DNA of 64,000 bases from Kitasatospora sp. MAP5-34 (GTDB lineage: Bacteria; Actinomycetota; Actinomycetes; Streptomycetales; Streptomycetaceae). This document shows, piece after piece, positions 41,321 through 50,139 of the stretch. Location: contig NZ_JARXZC010000013.1 of assembly GCF_029894335.1 (NCBI RefSeq), positions 1-64,000 on the forward strand, given 5' to 3'. The translations under genes and the position numbers were made by a program. Numbering within the stretch: the first letter of the stretch is position 1; every line of letters starts with the position of its first letter. The notes beneath the pieces are model-generated. The model saw only the letters and a program-made list of their open reading frames with translations. It was not told the origin of the DNA and searched no databases.

Positions 41321-41450
41321 CCGGTCCCCCGGGAGAGAGTGTCGGGCGCACGCTGTGGGGGCGCGCGGCCAGTGGGGGCGGTCGGACACACCACAGCCGA
41401 CGCCCGGTCAACACCCCCCGGCTGCCGCGCTGCAGCTTGGCGCGAAGCTA

Positions 41451-41487
41451 TGTGGTCTGAACCACATAGGTCAATAGGTCTGTACCA
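41451..41487. promoter_or_regulatory. Two DasR-like (dre) half-conserved operators
   Basis: TGTGGTCTGAACCACA (41451-41466) is the core of a perfect inverted repeat running 41448-41469, and AGGTCTGTACCA (41476-41487) is a weaker second copy. The dre consensus from Streptomyces is ACTGGTCTAGACCACT or close to it. Paired copies resemble the promoters of chitin-system genes. They precede the frameshifted chitin-binding protein on the minus strand. The rest of the gap to 41629 contains only the ribosome site of the HNH gene. Confidence 0.6.
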
Positions 41488-41629
41488 ATCGGTAACCAGA
41501 TGACGCTAGTGGCGGCCCACGATTCTCATCACATCCTCATATTCCGTAGACGCCGTGTCCTTATTTCCCAGCACTCGTTCGTATAAGCGGGGGGGACGGG
41601 TGCACATACAAGGCCCGGGAGGGGTACCG

Positions 41630-42688
41630 ATGGACGACATCTACGAGGTCTCACACCTCACCGAACAGATCGCCCGCGCGCGGAACTGGAACGACCTCAT
41701 GCGGAACCTCGGCGTCGAAATCAGCGGCGGCCGCCGAAAGCAGCTCCAGAAGGCGGTGGGCAGGCTCGGCCTCGACACCGGCCACTTCAAGCAGGCGAGC
41801 CCGTGGACGAAGTACTCCGACGCCGCCATCGCCGCAGCGGTCGCGAGCTCCTCGAACCTCCGGGAAACCGCGCAGAAGCTGGGCGCCGTACCCGCCAGCG
41901 GAACCCTCTCTCACCTGCGGCGACGCATCGCGCGGGCCGAAATCGACGTCAGCCACTTCCCGTTGATGAACCGGCCCGCCGACCCTGAGCTCCCCTTCAC
42001 CACGGAGGAGCTCAGCCACGCCGTCGGCGCGGCGCACAGCGTCCGGGAGGTGGCCCGGCTGCTTGGCGTCGCCACCGAGGACAGTGGCACGCGCCAGGTG
42101 ATCCACCGGGCGATCCGCAGCCTGGAGCTCGATATCTCCCACTTCGTCTCGTACGCCGTGTTGGCTTTTGACGAGACGACACTCCGCGCGGCGGTCACCG
42201 AGTCCAGCAGCTTCGCGCAGGTCATGCGGCGGTTCGGCCTCCCGCCCAACTCCGGCAATCACCGCAAGGTCCGCTCCCGCATTCACAAGCTGGGGCTGGA
42301 CACGTCCCACTTCACGCGCCGCTCGACCGACCTCCCTCCCCGCGTGCCGGTTCAGAGGCCCACCATCGACATCCTTCGGGTGCTGCCTCCCGGATCGACC
42401 CGGCTCACCCATCCTCGACTCCGCCGAGCCCTCGAAGCCATCGGGACGGCGTACCAGTGCCGCTCCTGCGGTAACCCGGGCGAGTGGATGGGTGGTCCGA
42501 TCACCCTCCAGATCGACCACGTCAACGGCGACTGGCTCGACAACCGCCGCGAGAACCTCCGCTTCCTCTGCCCGAACTGCCATGCCTGCACGGACACGTG
42601 GTGCGGCGGCAACCGTGGCCGCAGTGTCACCCAGCTCGACGCGAGTGAGAAGGGAGATGCGGATGCGCTTCCGGTCCAAGTAGCATGA
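41630..42688 (+). CDS. HNH endonuclease with four N-terminal helical repeats, 352 aa
   Basis: The C-terminus is an HNH nuclease with a zinc site: CRSCG, LQIDHVNGDWLDNRRENLRF and CPNCHACTDTW. The first 235 residues are four repeats of about 57-62 residues, each ending in a xLDxxHF motif (GLDTGHF about 48, EIDVSHF about 104, ELDISHF about 166, GLDTSHF about 223); each looks like a small helix-turn-helix unit that could read DNA. This layout resembles homing-type or phage HNH enzymes. The ATG at 41630 follows GGGAGGGG. It ends 16 bp before tRNA-Leu. No methylase or other partner gene is nearby. Confidence 0.85.
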   Translation: MDDIYEVSHLTEQIARARNWNDLMRNLGVEISGGRRKQLQKAVGRLGLDTGHFKQASPWTKYSDAAIAAAVASSSNLRETAQKLGAVPASGTLSHLRRRIARAEIDVSHFPLMNRPADPELPFTTEELSHAVGAAHSVREVARLLGVATEDSGTRQVIHRAIRSLELDISHFVSYAVLAFDETTLRAAVTESSSFAQVMRRFGLPPNSGNHRKVRSRIHKLGLDTSHFTRRSTDLPPRVPVQRPTIDILRVLPPGSTRLTHPRLRRALEAIGTAYQCRSCGNPGEWMGGPITLQIDHVNGDWLDNRRENLRFLCPNCHACTDTWCGGNRGRSVTQLDASEKGDADALPVQVA

Positions 42689-42704
42689 CCGCGAAGCACT
42701 ACCT

Positions 42705-42787
42705 GCGGCCTTGGTGGAATGGCAGACACGCAAGCCTTAGAAGCTTGTGAGGGTTACCTCGTGAGGGTTCAAGTCCCTCAGGCCGCA
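42705..42787 (+). tRNA. tRNA-Leu, anticodon UAG
   Basis: A full class II tRNA folds: acceptor GCGGCCT/AGGCCGC, D arm GTGGAATGGCAGACAC, anticodon stem CAAGC/GCTTG with loop CTTAGAA (anticodon TAG), a long variable arm (TGAGGGTTACCTCGT) and T arm GAGGGTTCAAGTCCCTC, discriminator A. CCA is not encoded. It reads CUA codons, which are rare in this GC range. Confidence 0.95.
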
Positions 42788-42800
42788 CTTGCCTAAGAAA

Positions 42801-42839
42801 CGAAGGCCCGCCCGGAAAATCACTCCAGGCGGGCCTTCG
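42801..42839 (+). terminator. Terminator of tRNA-Leu
   Basis: A 12-bp perfect stem (42801-42812 with 42828-42839) lies 13 bp after the tRNA. It may also stop the convergent rdgB transcript. Confidence 0.8.
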
Positions 42840-42858
42840 TCTGCCAACTGACTGTTTC

Positions 42859-43461
42859 TCAGCCCAGCAGCTCGCGGACCAGCGGCGCCAGCGCCCGGAA
42901 GGCCTGGCCCCGGTGGCTGATGGCGTTCTTCTCGTCGGCCGTCAGCTCCGCGCAGGTGCGGGTGTCCCCCAGCGGCTGGAGGATCGGGTCGTAGCCGAAG
43001 CCGCCGTCGCCGCTGGGGGTGGTGCGGAGGGTGCCGAGGAGGCGGCCCTCGACCACGCGCTCGGTGCCGTCGGGGAGGGCGAAGGCGGCGGCGCAGGCGA
43101 AGTGGGCGCTGCGGTGCTCGGGGCCGATGTCGGAGAGCTGGGCGAGCAGGAGTTCCAGGTTGGCGCGGTCGTCGCCGTGCTTGCCGGCCCAGCGGGCGGA
43201 GAAGATGCCCGGCGCGCCGTTCAGGACGTCCACGCAGAGGCCGGAGTCGTCCGCGACGGCCGGCAGGCCGGTGGCGCGGGCCAGGGCGTGCGCCTTGAGG
43301 AGGGCGTTCTCGGCGAAGGTGACCCCGGTCTCGGGGACGTCCGGGATCTCGGGGTACGCGTCGGCCCCGACGAGGTCGAAGGCGCCGTCGCCGAGGATGG
43401 CGCGCAGCTCCGCGACCTTGTGCTGGTTCCGGGTGGCGAGGACGAGGCGTCGGGTAGTCAT
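42859..43461 (-). CDS. rdgB: RdgB/HAM1 non-canonical purine NTP pyrophosphatase, 200 aa
   Basis: Hydrolyses ITP, dITP and XTP to keep them out of nucleic acids. Family motifs: LATRNQHKVAELRAIL at the N-terminus, TFAENALLKAHALA, VADDSGLCVDVLNGAPG (metal site) and GGFGYDPILQP. The ATG at 43461 has no ribosome site; TAGGCT ends seven bases upstream, so the mRNA is probably leaderless. From memory the gene is next to rph in many actinobacteria; here a small lipoprotein gene lies between. Confidence 0.95.
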   Translation of the reverse strand: MTTRRLVLATRNQHKVAELRAILGDGAFDLVGADAYPEIPDVPETGVTFAENALLKAHALARATGLPAVADDSGLCVDVLNGAPGIFSARWAGKHGDDRANLELLLAQLSDIGPEHRSAHFACAAAFALPDGTERVVEGRLLGTLRTTPSGDGGFGYDPILQPLGDTRTCAELTADEKNAISHRGQAFRALAPLVRELLG

Positions 43462-43483
43462 GCCGATCAGCCTACTGAGGCGG

Positions 43484-43873
43484 TCAGCCGGTGCAGACCT
43501 TGCTGAGCGTGGCGGCGGCGTCGGCCAGCGGCTGGAGGTCGGGGGCCCGCTTGGCGTCGACCGCCTGCTGCGCCTTGTCGACCTGGTTCTGCAGGTCGGT
43601 GACGGCCTTGCCGACGTTGGTGTCGCTGGAGTTGCGGCCGACCTGGTCGAGGTCCTTCTTCAGCTTCTGGAGGGCCTGGCCGGCGGGCCCCGGGTCCTTG
43701 TCGGCGTTGCTGAAGGCGCTGCCCGCGCCGGCGATGTCGCCGGTGATCCGGACGGAGGTGTTGCCGCAGTCGATGGCCTTCTGGGCGGCCGAGCAGCTCA
43801 CCGCGCTGAGTGGCAGGAGGAGGATGAGCGCGACCACGGCGAGGGTGGTGGAGCGGTTGATGCTGTGCGGCAT
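43484..43873 (-). CDS. Small lipoprotein of unknown function, 129 aa
   Basis: The signal peptide STTLAVVALILLLPLSAV leads to a lipobox Cys (AVSCSA). The mature part is helical and polar, with a second Cys (AIDCGN) and a C-terminal KVCTG, so one disulfide is likely. A pattern of DKDPGPAGQALQKLKKDLDQ then DLQNQVDKAQQAVD suggests a short coiled coil. The ATG at 43873 follows GGAGGA. I do not recognise the family. It lies between rdgB and rph on the same strand with no obvious terminator on either side. Confidence 0.75.
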   Translation of the reverse strand: MPHSINRSTTLAVVALILLLPLSAVSCSAAQKAIDCGNTSVRITGDIAGAGSAFSNADKDPGPAGQALQKLKKDLDQVGRNSSDTNVGKAVTDLQNQVDKAQQAVDAKRAPDLQPLADAAATLSKVCTG

Positions 43874-44082
43874 CGAGGGTCCTCCGGTGAAGGCGCGGGG
43901 GCTGGTCCGGTGGGGAAGACGGACGGCGGGGGCTCGCCGGTTCCCGTGGCGGAGGTCCGAGCGGACATCTGAGCGGAACGGTACGGGCTCCGGGGGCCGC
44001 CTGTACAGCGTCCGCACCCGGAGCCCGTAGCACCTGGCACTCGTTCAGACCTTGCGGCGGACTGTGGTCCGGCCGAAAGGTG

Positions 44083-44808
<726 letters not shown>

Positions 44809-44872
44809 AGCGTCCGAGCGTAGTCGGTCGGCGGGGTACCCCTCCAACGCGTACGGCCCGCCGGGTCCAACG

Positions 44873-44902
44873 CGTACGGCCCACCGGGGGGTGGGCCGTA
44901 CG
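44873..44902 (-). terminator. Terminator after nagF
   Basis: A 13-bp stem (44873-44885 with 44890-44902) with a GGGG loop lies 21 bp past the nagF stop on the minus strand. A related half-repeat (CCAACGCGTACGGCCC) occurs twice, at 44844 and 44867. Confidence 0.75.
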
Positions 44903-44923
44903 GGAGTGACCGGGGGGGTCAGC

Positions 44924-45157
44924 TCACATCATGTCCTCGATGTCGGCGGCGATCGGGTCGGCGTCGGTGCCGATGACGACCTGGATCGCGGTGCCCATCT
45001 TGACGACACCGTGGGCGCCGGCGGCCTTCAGTGCGGCTTCGTCGACCTTGGAGGGGTCGATGACCTCGGTGCGGAGGCGGGTGATGCAGCCCTCGACCTC
45101 TTCGATGTTCTCGATTCCGCCGAGACCGGCGACGATCTTCTCAGCCTTGGAGGCCAT
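44924..45157 (-). CDS. nagF: PTS N-acetylglucosamine EIIB component, 77 aa
   Basis: Carries phosphate from HPr/EIIA to sugar on its cysteine. The EIIB(Glc-type) fold shows the phospho-Cys in [15 protein letters not shown], then [17 protein letters not shown]. The ATG at 45157 follows GAGGGAGAAAG. In Streptomyces EIIB is a separate small gene that serves the EIIC proteins NagE; both EIIC genes lie just to the right, on the opposite strand. A dre operator at 45433-45448 sits in the shared 388-bp promoter region. Confidence 0.9.
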   Translation of the reverse strand: MASKAEKIVAGLGGIENIEEVEGCITRLRTEVIDPSKVDEAALKAAGAHGVVKMGTAIQVVIGTDADPIAADIEDMM

Positions 45158-45432
45158 GTCTTTCTCCCTCTGTCTCGGCGCGCCGGCTGCTCTGCCGGGT
45201 GCCGTCCTTGCTCGGTGCTGTGGTGGCTGCGGGGTGCCCCGGCCCGGGGGTCGGGGGCGAGATGACGCGGGCTCAGGTGCCGCGCTGTACAACAGCGCGA
45301 CAAGCATCACCCGAGTTCAACCTGCCTGCCACGTCAGTCCACTTTTGGCCCACTTCGGCGCGCGCGCTGCTGATCTTCACCGCAGGATGACAATCAGCAG
45401 GACCCTGGACCCGGCACAGCCGACTCCGCCCA

Positions 45433-45448
45433 AGTGGTCTACACCAAT
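45433..45448. promoter_or_regulatory. DasR operator (dre) between nagF and nagE1
   Basis: AGTGGTCTACACCAAT matches the dre consensus at 15 of 16 positions. It is about 100 bp upstream of nagE1 and 275 bp upstream of nagF. DasR, a GntR-family repressor released by glucosamine-6-phosphate, binds such sites. The rest of the 45158-45545 gap shows no gene. Confidence 0.75.
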
Positions 45449-45545
45449 ATTAGGCGCACTCCGCACAACGCGGGAACGGCCCCCGGGGTTCCTGCGCCCG
45501 GGGTCCCTGGCAGTCGGACCGGCGGACGGGACCCGGAGGGCGAAG

Positions 45546-46835
45546 ATGAGCTCGGCAGGCGCTGCGGTACCGCAGACCGTGTGGTGGCACTCCTTCTACG
45601 GTGGCCTGCAGAAGATGGGGCGCAGCCTGCAGCTGCCGGTGGCGGTGCTCCCGGCGGCGGGCATTCTCAACCGGCTCGGCCAGGGCGACGTCTTCGGCCG
45701 GGACGGCCTCGGCTGGACGAACGTCGCCAAGGTCTTCGCAGCCGCCGGAGGCGCTCTGCTGGACTCCGCCGTGGGTCTGCCGCTGCTGTTCTGCATCGGT
45801 GTGGCGATCGGCATGGCGAAGAAGTCGGACGGTTCCACCGCGCTCGCCGCCGTCGTCGGCTTCGTCGTCTACTACCAGGTGCTGCAGGCGTTTCCGCAGA
45901 GCTGCAAGGCGGGAAGCACGCCGGCCGGCAACCAGTGCGTCGACTACGCCGCGAAGACCGCCGTGAGTGCGACCTACCAGAACCCCGGTGTGCTGGGCGG
46001 GATCCTGATCGGGCTGATGACCGCCTGGCTCTGGGTCCGGTTCCACCGCGTGAAGCTGGTCGACTGGCTGGGCTTCTTCAACGGCCGCCGCCTGGTGCCG
46101 ATGATCACGGCTCTGCTGGGCCTGCTGTTCGCCTGTGTCTGCCTCTGGGTCTGGCCGCCGATCGGCGACGGTCTGACCTCGTTCAGCAGGTGGCTCTCCG
46201 ATCTCGGGGCGTGGGGTTCGGGCATCTTCGGCCTGGCCAACCGCTCGCTGCTGCTGATCGGCATGCACCAGTTGCTGAACACCTTCGTCTGGTTCCAGTT
46301 CGGCGACTTCACCAAGCCGGACGGCACGGTCGTGCACGGCGACATTCCCCGCTTCCTGGCGCACGACCCGACGGCCGGCCAGTTCACCTCGGGCTTCTTC
46401 CCGATCATGATGTTCGCGCTGCCCGCAGCCGCGATGGCCATCGCGCGCTCCGCCAAGCCGCACCGCCGCAAGGAGATCTACGGCCTGATGACCTCGGTCG
46501 CGCTGACCTCCTTCGTGACCGGCGTGACCGAACCGATCGAGTACTCCTTCGCGTACCTCGCCCCGGCGCTGTACGGGGTGCACGCCGTGCTGACCGGTGT
46601 GTCGATGGCGGTGACGTGGGCGCTCGGGGTGCACGACGGGTTCAGCTTCTCGGCCGGTCTGATCGATTACCTGATCAACTGGGAGCTGGCGACCAAGCCG
46701 TGGTTGATCATCCCGATCGGCCTCTGCTTCGCCGTCGTCTACTACACGCTGTTCCGGTTCATCATCGTCAGATTCGACCTCAAGACGCCCGGCCGCGAGG
46801 ACGACGACGAGATCGAGGACGTCACCAAAGTCTGA
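45546..46835 (+). CDS. nagE1: PTS N-acetylglucosamine EIIC component (NagE1-like), 429 aa
   Basis: Membrane sugar channel of the PTS. About ten hydrophobic segments; signatures LPVAVLPAAGILNRLGQG, GIFGLANRSLLLIGMHQLLN, and VTGVTEPIEYSFAYLAPALY with the conserved Glu of the sugar site. It lacks EIIA and EIIB domains, consistent with the separate NagF. The ATG at 45546 follows GGAGGG. An insertion with two Cys (SCKAGSTPAGNQCVDY) near residue 120 is absent from the neighbouring NagE2. A dre site precedes it. Confidence 0.9.
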   Translation: MSSAGAAVPQTVWWHSFYGGLQKMGRSLQLPVAVLPAAGILNRLGQGDVFGRDGLGWTNVAKVFAAAGGALLDSAVGLPLLFCIGVAIGMAKKSDGSTALAAVVGFVVYYQVLQAFPQSCKAGSTPAGNQCVDYAAKTAVSATYQNPGVLGGILIGLMTAWLWVRFHRVKLVDWLGFFNGRRLVPMITALLGLLFACVCLWVWPPIGDGLTSFSRWLSDLGAWGSGIFGLANRSLLLIGMHQLLNTFVWFQFGDFTKPDGTVVHGDIPRFLAHDPTAGQFTSGFFPIMMFALPAAAMAIARSAKPHRRKEIYGLMTSVALTSFVTGVTEPIEYSFAYLAPALYGVHAVLTGVSMAVTWALGVHDGFSFSAGLIDYLINWELATKPWLIIPIGLCFAVVYYTLFRFIIVRFDLKTPGREDDDEIEDVTKV

Positions 46836-46863
46836 ATCGGATTCCCTCCCGATAAACCCCTGG

Positions 46864-46893
46864 AGGCCCTCGGACCCACTCGCCCGAGGGCCT
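46864..46893 (+). terminator. Terminator after nagE1
   Basis: A 10-bp stem (46864-46873 with 46884-46893) lies 28 bp after the nagE1 stop. Confidence 0.7.
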
Positions 46894-46937
46894 TCGGCCC
46901 GCCCGGAAATGACCAATGGCCCTGCCGTGATCATAGG

Positions 46938-46999
46938 TTCAACCTGCCGACCCCTGGTCGCGAGTCCGACGAGGAGTTCAGGACATCACCAAGGACTGA
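46938..46999 (+). pseudogene. Degraded 3' end of a third EIIC gene
   Basis: Translated, it gives FNLPTPGRESDEEF and, after a one-base shift, QDITKD plus a stop. This matches the C-terminus of NagE2 (FDLKTPGRESDEELEDVTKA) and more loosely that of NagE1. DNA identity to 48464-48507 is high over GTCGCGAGTCCGACGAGGA. The rest of that gene copy is missing. It is a scar of duplication and deletion in the nagE array. Confidence 0.75.
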
Positions 47000-47144
47000 C
47001 GTCCTCTTTTGTTGCGCAACTCTCCAAAAGAGGGCGATCACAACAGGCGGCCAAGATCATTTGATCCGCGACAAGGTTTCGATTTCATAGCGTTCCTACG
47101 TGCACGCCTTTCAGGGGTTCCCCCCCTTCTCGGCGCATGCTAGA

Positions 47145-47180
47145 AAACTGGTCTACACCACTAGTGGTGTAGACCAGTTT
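47145..47180. promoter_or_regulatory. Double DasR operator forming a perfect 36-bp palindrome before nagE2
   Basis: The left half contains ACTGGTCTACACCACT (47147-47162), a full match to the dre consensus, and the right half (47163-47178) is its exact reverse complement. The arms extend to AAA and TTT on the outside. It lies 61 bp upstream of the nagE2 start and could bind two DasR dimers side by side or form a cruciform. Confidence 0.85.
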
Positions 47181-47241
47181 GCGGTTCGGCCCCCGACGCT
47201 CCTCCCCCGACCGACCCGCCCTGCCGTTAGGAACCACCCCC

Positions 47242-48507
47242 ATGAGTACGACTGCGCAGGCATCGGCGCCCGCTGCGGCCCCCTCGCCCAGCCCTGTCAG
47301 GCAGTTCGGGCAGAACCTCGTCCAGGGGCTGCAGAAGATCGGCCGCAGCCTCCAGCTCCCGATCGCGGTCCTCCCGGCAGCGGGCATCCTGCTGCGCCTG
47401 GGCCAGTCCGACGTCCAGGAGAAGCTGCACCTCCCGGCCAAGCTGGTCGCCACCTTCGCCGCGGCCGGCGGAGCGGTCTTCGACAACCTGCCGCTGCTGT
47501 TCTGCGTCGGTATCGCCATCGGCTTCGCCAAGAAGGCCGACGGCTCCACCGCACTCGCCGCGCTCGTGGGCTACCTGGTCTTCCACAACGTGCTCACGGT
47601 CTTCCCGATGCACGGCACCGTGACCGCCGCGCTCCCGGCCGGCAAGCCGCAGAACCCGGGCGTCCTCGGCGGCGTCGTGATCGGTCTGCTCAGCGCCGTG
47701 CTCTGGCAGAAGTACCACCGCACCAAGCTGGTCGACTGGCTCGGCTTCTTCAACGGCCGCCGCCTCGTCCCGCTCATGATGGCCTTCGTCGGCACCATCG
47801 CGGGCATCCTCTTCGGCCTGGCCTGGGGCCCGGTCGGCTCGGCGCTCGACAGCTTCAGCAACTGGGCGATCGGCCTCGGCGCGATCGGCTCCGGCATCTT
47901 CGGTCTGATCAACCGCGGCCTGCTGCCGATCGGCATGCACCAGTTCGCGAACACCTTCTTCTGGCAGCAGGCCGGCACCTTCCACGACGCGACCGGCAAG
48001 GTCGTCCAAGGCGACCTGAACCGCTTCTTCGCGGGCGACCCGACCGCCGGCCAGTTCATGTCCGGCTTCTTCCCGGTGATGATGTTCGGCCTCCCGGCCG
48101 CCGCGCTCGCCATCGCGCACTGCGCCCGCCCGGAGCGCCGCAAGGCCGTCCTGGGCATGATGATGTCGCTGGCCCTGACCTCGTTCATGACCGGCATCAC
48201 CGAGCCGATCGAGTTCGCCTTCCTCTTCATCGCGCCGCTGCTCTACGCCGTCCACGCGCTGCTCACCGCTGCCTCGATGGTCGTCACCTGGGCGCTCGGC
48301 GTGCACGACGGCTTCACCTTCTCCGCCGGTGCCATCGACTACGTCTTCAACTGGCACTTCGCCACCAAGCCCTGGCTGATCATCCCGATCGGCCTGGTGT
48401 TCGGCGTGATCTACTACGTGGTCTTCCGCTTCGCGATCACCAAGTTCGACCTCAAGACCCCCGGTCGCGAGTCCGACGAGGAACTCGAGGACGTCACCAA
48501 GGCCTGA
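47242..48507 (+). CDS. nagE2: PTS N-acetylglucosamine EIIC component (NagE2-like), 421 aa
   Basis: The N-acetylglucosamine permease domain, with ten or so membrane segments. Signatures: LPIAVLPAAGILLRLGQS, GIFGLINRGLLPIGMHQFAN, and MTGITEPIEFAFLFIAPLLY. The C-terminal TPGRESDEELEDVTKA is shared with NagE1 and the remnant between them. The first 20 residues are Ala/Pro/Ser-rich. The ATG at 47242 has only TAGGAA upstream. Its double dre operator is the strongest in the window, in line with the known role of nagE2 as the main GlcNAc transporter in Streptomyces. Confidence 0.92.
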   Translation: MSTTAQASAPAAAPSPSPVRQFGQNLVQGLQKIGRSLQLPIAVLPAAGILLRLGQSDVQEKLHLPAKLVATFAAAGGAVFDNLPLLFCVGIAIGFAKKADGSTALAALVGYLVFHNVLTVFPMHGTVTAALPAGKPQNPGVLGGVVIGLLSAVLWQKYHRTKLVDWLGFFNGRRLVPLMMAFVGTIAGILFGLAWGPVGSALDSFSNWAIGLGAIGSGIFGLINRGLLPIGMHQFANTFFWQQAGTFHDATGKVVQGDLNRFFAGDPTAGQFMSGFFPVMMFGLPAAALAIAHCARPERRKAVLGMMMSLALTSFMTGITEPIEFAFLFIAPLLYAVHALLTAASMVVTWALGVHDGFTFSAGAIDYVFNWHFATKPWLIIPIGLVFGVIYYVVFRFAITKFDLKTPGRESDEELEDVTKA

Positions 48508-48524
48508 CGCCTCCCGCCGTACCA

Positions 48525-48573
48525 CCTCGGCCCCGCCGCACCGCACTCACCCGGCGGTACGGCGGGGCCGAGG
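48525..48573 (+). terminator. Terminator after nagE2
   Basis: A 14-bp perfect stem (48525-48538 with 48560-48573) begins 18 bp after the nagE2 stop. Confidence 0.8.
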
Positions 48574-48734
48574 CGCGTTCGGGAGTGGCTCGGGGTGCGT
48601 CAGGGGGCGGCTCGGGTGCGTGTCAGCATGCGGACGCGGGTTTCACCATCCAGGACGACACCGGCCCTCGGAGGCCGTCCGGCGGTCGCCAACGCCTCAC
48701 CGCATCGCGCGAACTGACGCTCCGACCGGTCGGT

Positions 48735-49481
48735 CTAAAGCTCGTAGACCGCGCCCGGGTGGGCGAGCTCGACCGGTCCGGGGTACCTGGTGGCGGCGTC
48801 CACGCGGTTGTACTCGGCGTCCGTCCACGGCGGGATGTGGGTGAGCACCAGGCGGCCGACCCCGGCGGCGGCGGCGTGCTCGCCGGCCTGGCGGCCGTTG
48901 AGGTGGACGTCCTGGTACGTCTCGCGGCCGTGGGTGTAGGCGGCCTCGCAGAGGAACAGGTCGGTGCCGCGCGCGAGTTCGACGAGTTCGGGGCTCTCGC
49001 CGGTGTCGCCGGAGTAGACGAAGCTCCGGCCGCCGTGCTCGACCCGGAACGCGTACGCCTCGACGGGGTGGTTGACCGGGACGGCGGTGATCCGCAGCGG
49101 TCCGAGGTCGAAGGTGCCCTCGGTCAGGGTGCGGAAGTCGAAGACCTCCTTCATCCCCGGATCCTCGGGCATGTCGTAGGCGCGGGCCAGGCGTTCGGGG
49201 GTGCCGTGCGGTCCGTAGACCGGGAGCGGGTCCGGGCAGCCCTCCAGCCGGTAGTTGCGGGCGACCCAGTACGCGCACAGGTCGATGCAGTGGTCGGCGT
49301 GCAGGTGGCTGAGCAGGATCGCGTCGACCTCGTACAGCCCGCAGTAGTTCTGCAGCGCGCCGAGCGCGCCGTTGCCGAGGTCCAGCACCACGCGGAAGCC
49401 GTCCGCCTCGACCAGATAACTGGAGCAGGGCGAGTCGACGGACGGGAAGCTCCCCGAGCATCCCACCACGGTCAGCTTCAT
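48735..49481 (-). CDS. MBL-fold metallo-hydrolase (RNase Z-like), 248 aa
   Basis: The metal motif SHLHADHC and the later His/Asp ligands (VYSGDTGES, LVLTHIPPW) define a metallo-beta-lactamase fold of the RNase Z/phosphodiesterase-like branch. It begins MKLTVVGCSGSFPS. The substrate is unknown; from memory, similar genes sit next to the cysM-cysO operon in actinobacteria. The ATG at 49481 follows GGAGGG; the start at 49526 is less likely. It stands alone on the minus strand. Confidence 0.88.
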   Translation of the reverse strand: MKLTVVGCSGSFPSVDSPCSSYLVEADGFRVVLDLGNGALGALQNYCGLYEVDAILLSHLHADHCIDLCAYWVARNYRLEGCPDPLPVYGPHGTPERLARAYDMPEDPGMKEVFDFRTLTEGTFDLGPLRITAVPVNHPVEAYAFRVEHGGRSFVYSGDTGESPELVELARGTDLFLCEAAYTHGRETYQDVHLNGRQAGEHAAAAGVGRLVLTHIPPWTDAEYNRVDAATRYPGPVELAHPGAVYEL

Positions 49482-49715
49482 GCCGTGCCCTCCGCCTCGC
49501 CGGGTTCTGGATCCGTGCCTGGTCATGCCGTGCCGTTACGTGGCACGGCACTTCATGACGCGCCTGTCCGCACTACCTGTCGATAGCGCTGTGTCCGCGA
49601 GACGAGAGTAAGGGCGGAGAAGCACTTTGCCCCCGTCTCCGTGCCGTGCTGTGGCTGGAATCACCAGAACGAGGCGGAGGCGGGGGCGCGGTGCCACCCG
49701 GTCGGTGGCGGCGGG

Positions 49716-49910
49716 TCAGCGGTGGCCGGGACGCTTGCGGGCCCAGGCGCGGATGGTGTCGGGGTACCAGCGGGGGTGGCCGGCGGAGTCCGTCAGATCG
49801 GGGTCGGGCAGCAGGCCGTGCCGACGGTAGTTGCGCACCGTCTCGGGCTGGACGTTGATGTGACGGGCGATCTCGGCGTAGGACCAAAGCTCGTTGCTGC
49901 GAGGGCTCAT
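49716..49910 (-). CDS. Small helix-turn-helix (MerR/AlpA-like) protein, 64 aa
   Basis: The stretch LWSYAEIARHINVQPETVRN followed by YRRHGLLPDPD is a winged helix-turn-helix of the MerR/excisionase kind. The protein is only the DNA-binding part and ends in a basic KRPGHR. The ATG at 49910 has a modest upstream site. No integrase lies nearby, so an orphan regulator is more likely than an excisionase. Confidence 0.75.
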   Translation of the reverse strand: MSPRSNELWSYAEIARHINVQPETVRNYRRHGLLPDPDLTDSAGHPRWYPDTIRAWARKRPGHR

Positions 49911-50139
49911 CTGGGCCGCCTTGAGGGAGGGTTCCGAAGCTGCACTCGGTTTTCCAGCTCAGCTTCGACCGCCCGGCAACGGCCCTCGGCGCGGTACGGA
50001 CCCGGTGGTCGTTCCGTGACGAACCAGTAGCACGGAACGGACAAATCCCCGATTTCGTCACAGTGACGGTCGGTGTCACGGCCTCCGGCGGCGGCCGGTA
50101 CGGTCTGGCGTACGAGTGGCTCGGCCCAAGGAGAGCGGA

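Noticed and set aside
42705..42787. Intron-bearing tRNA hosting the HNH nuclease as a homing gene
   Set aside because: The extra length is the normal class II variable arm of tRNA-Leu; no intron is present.
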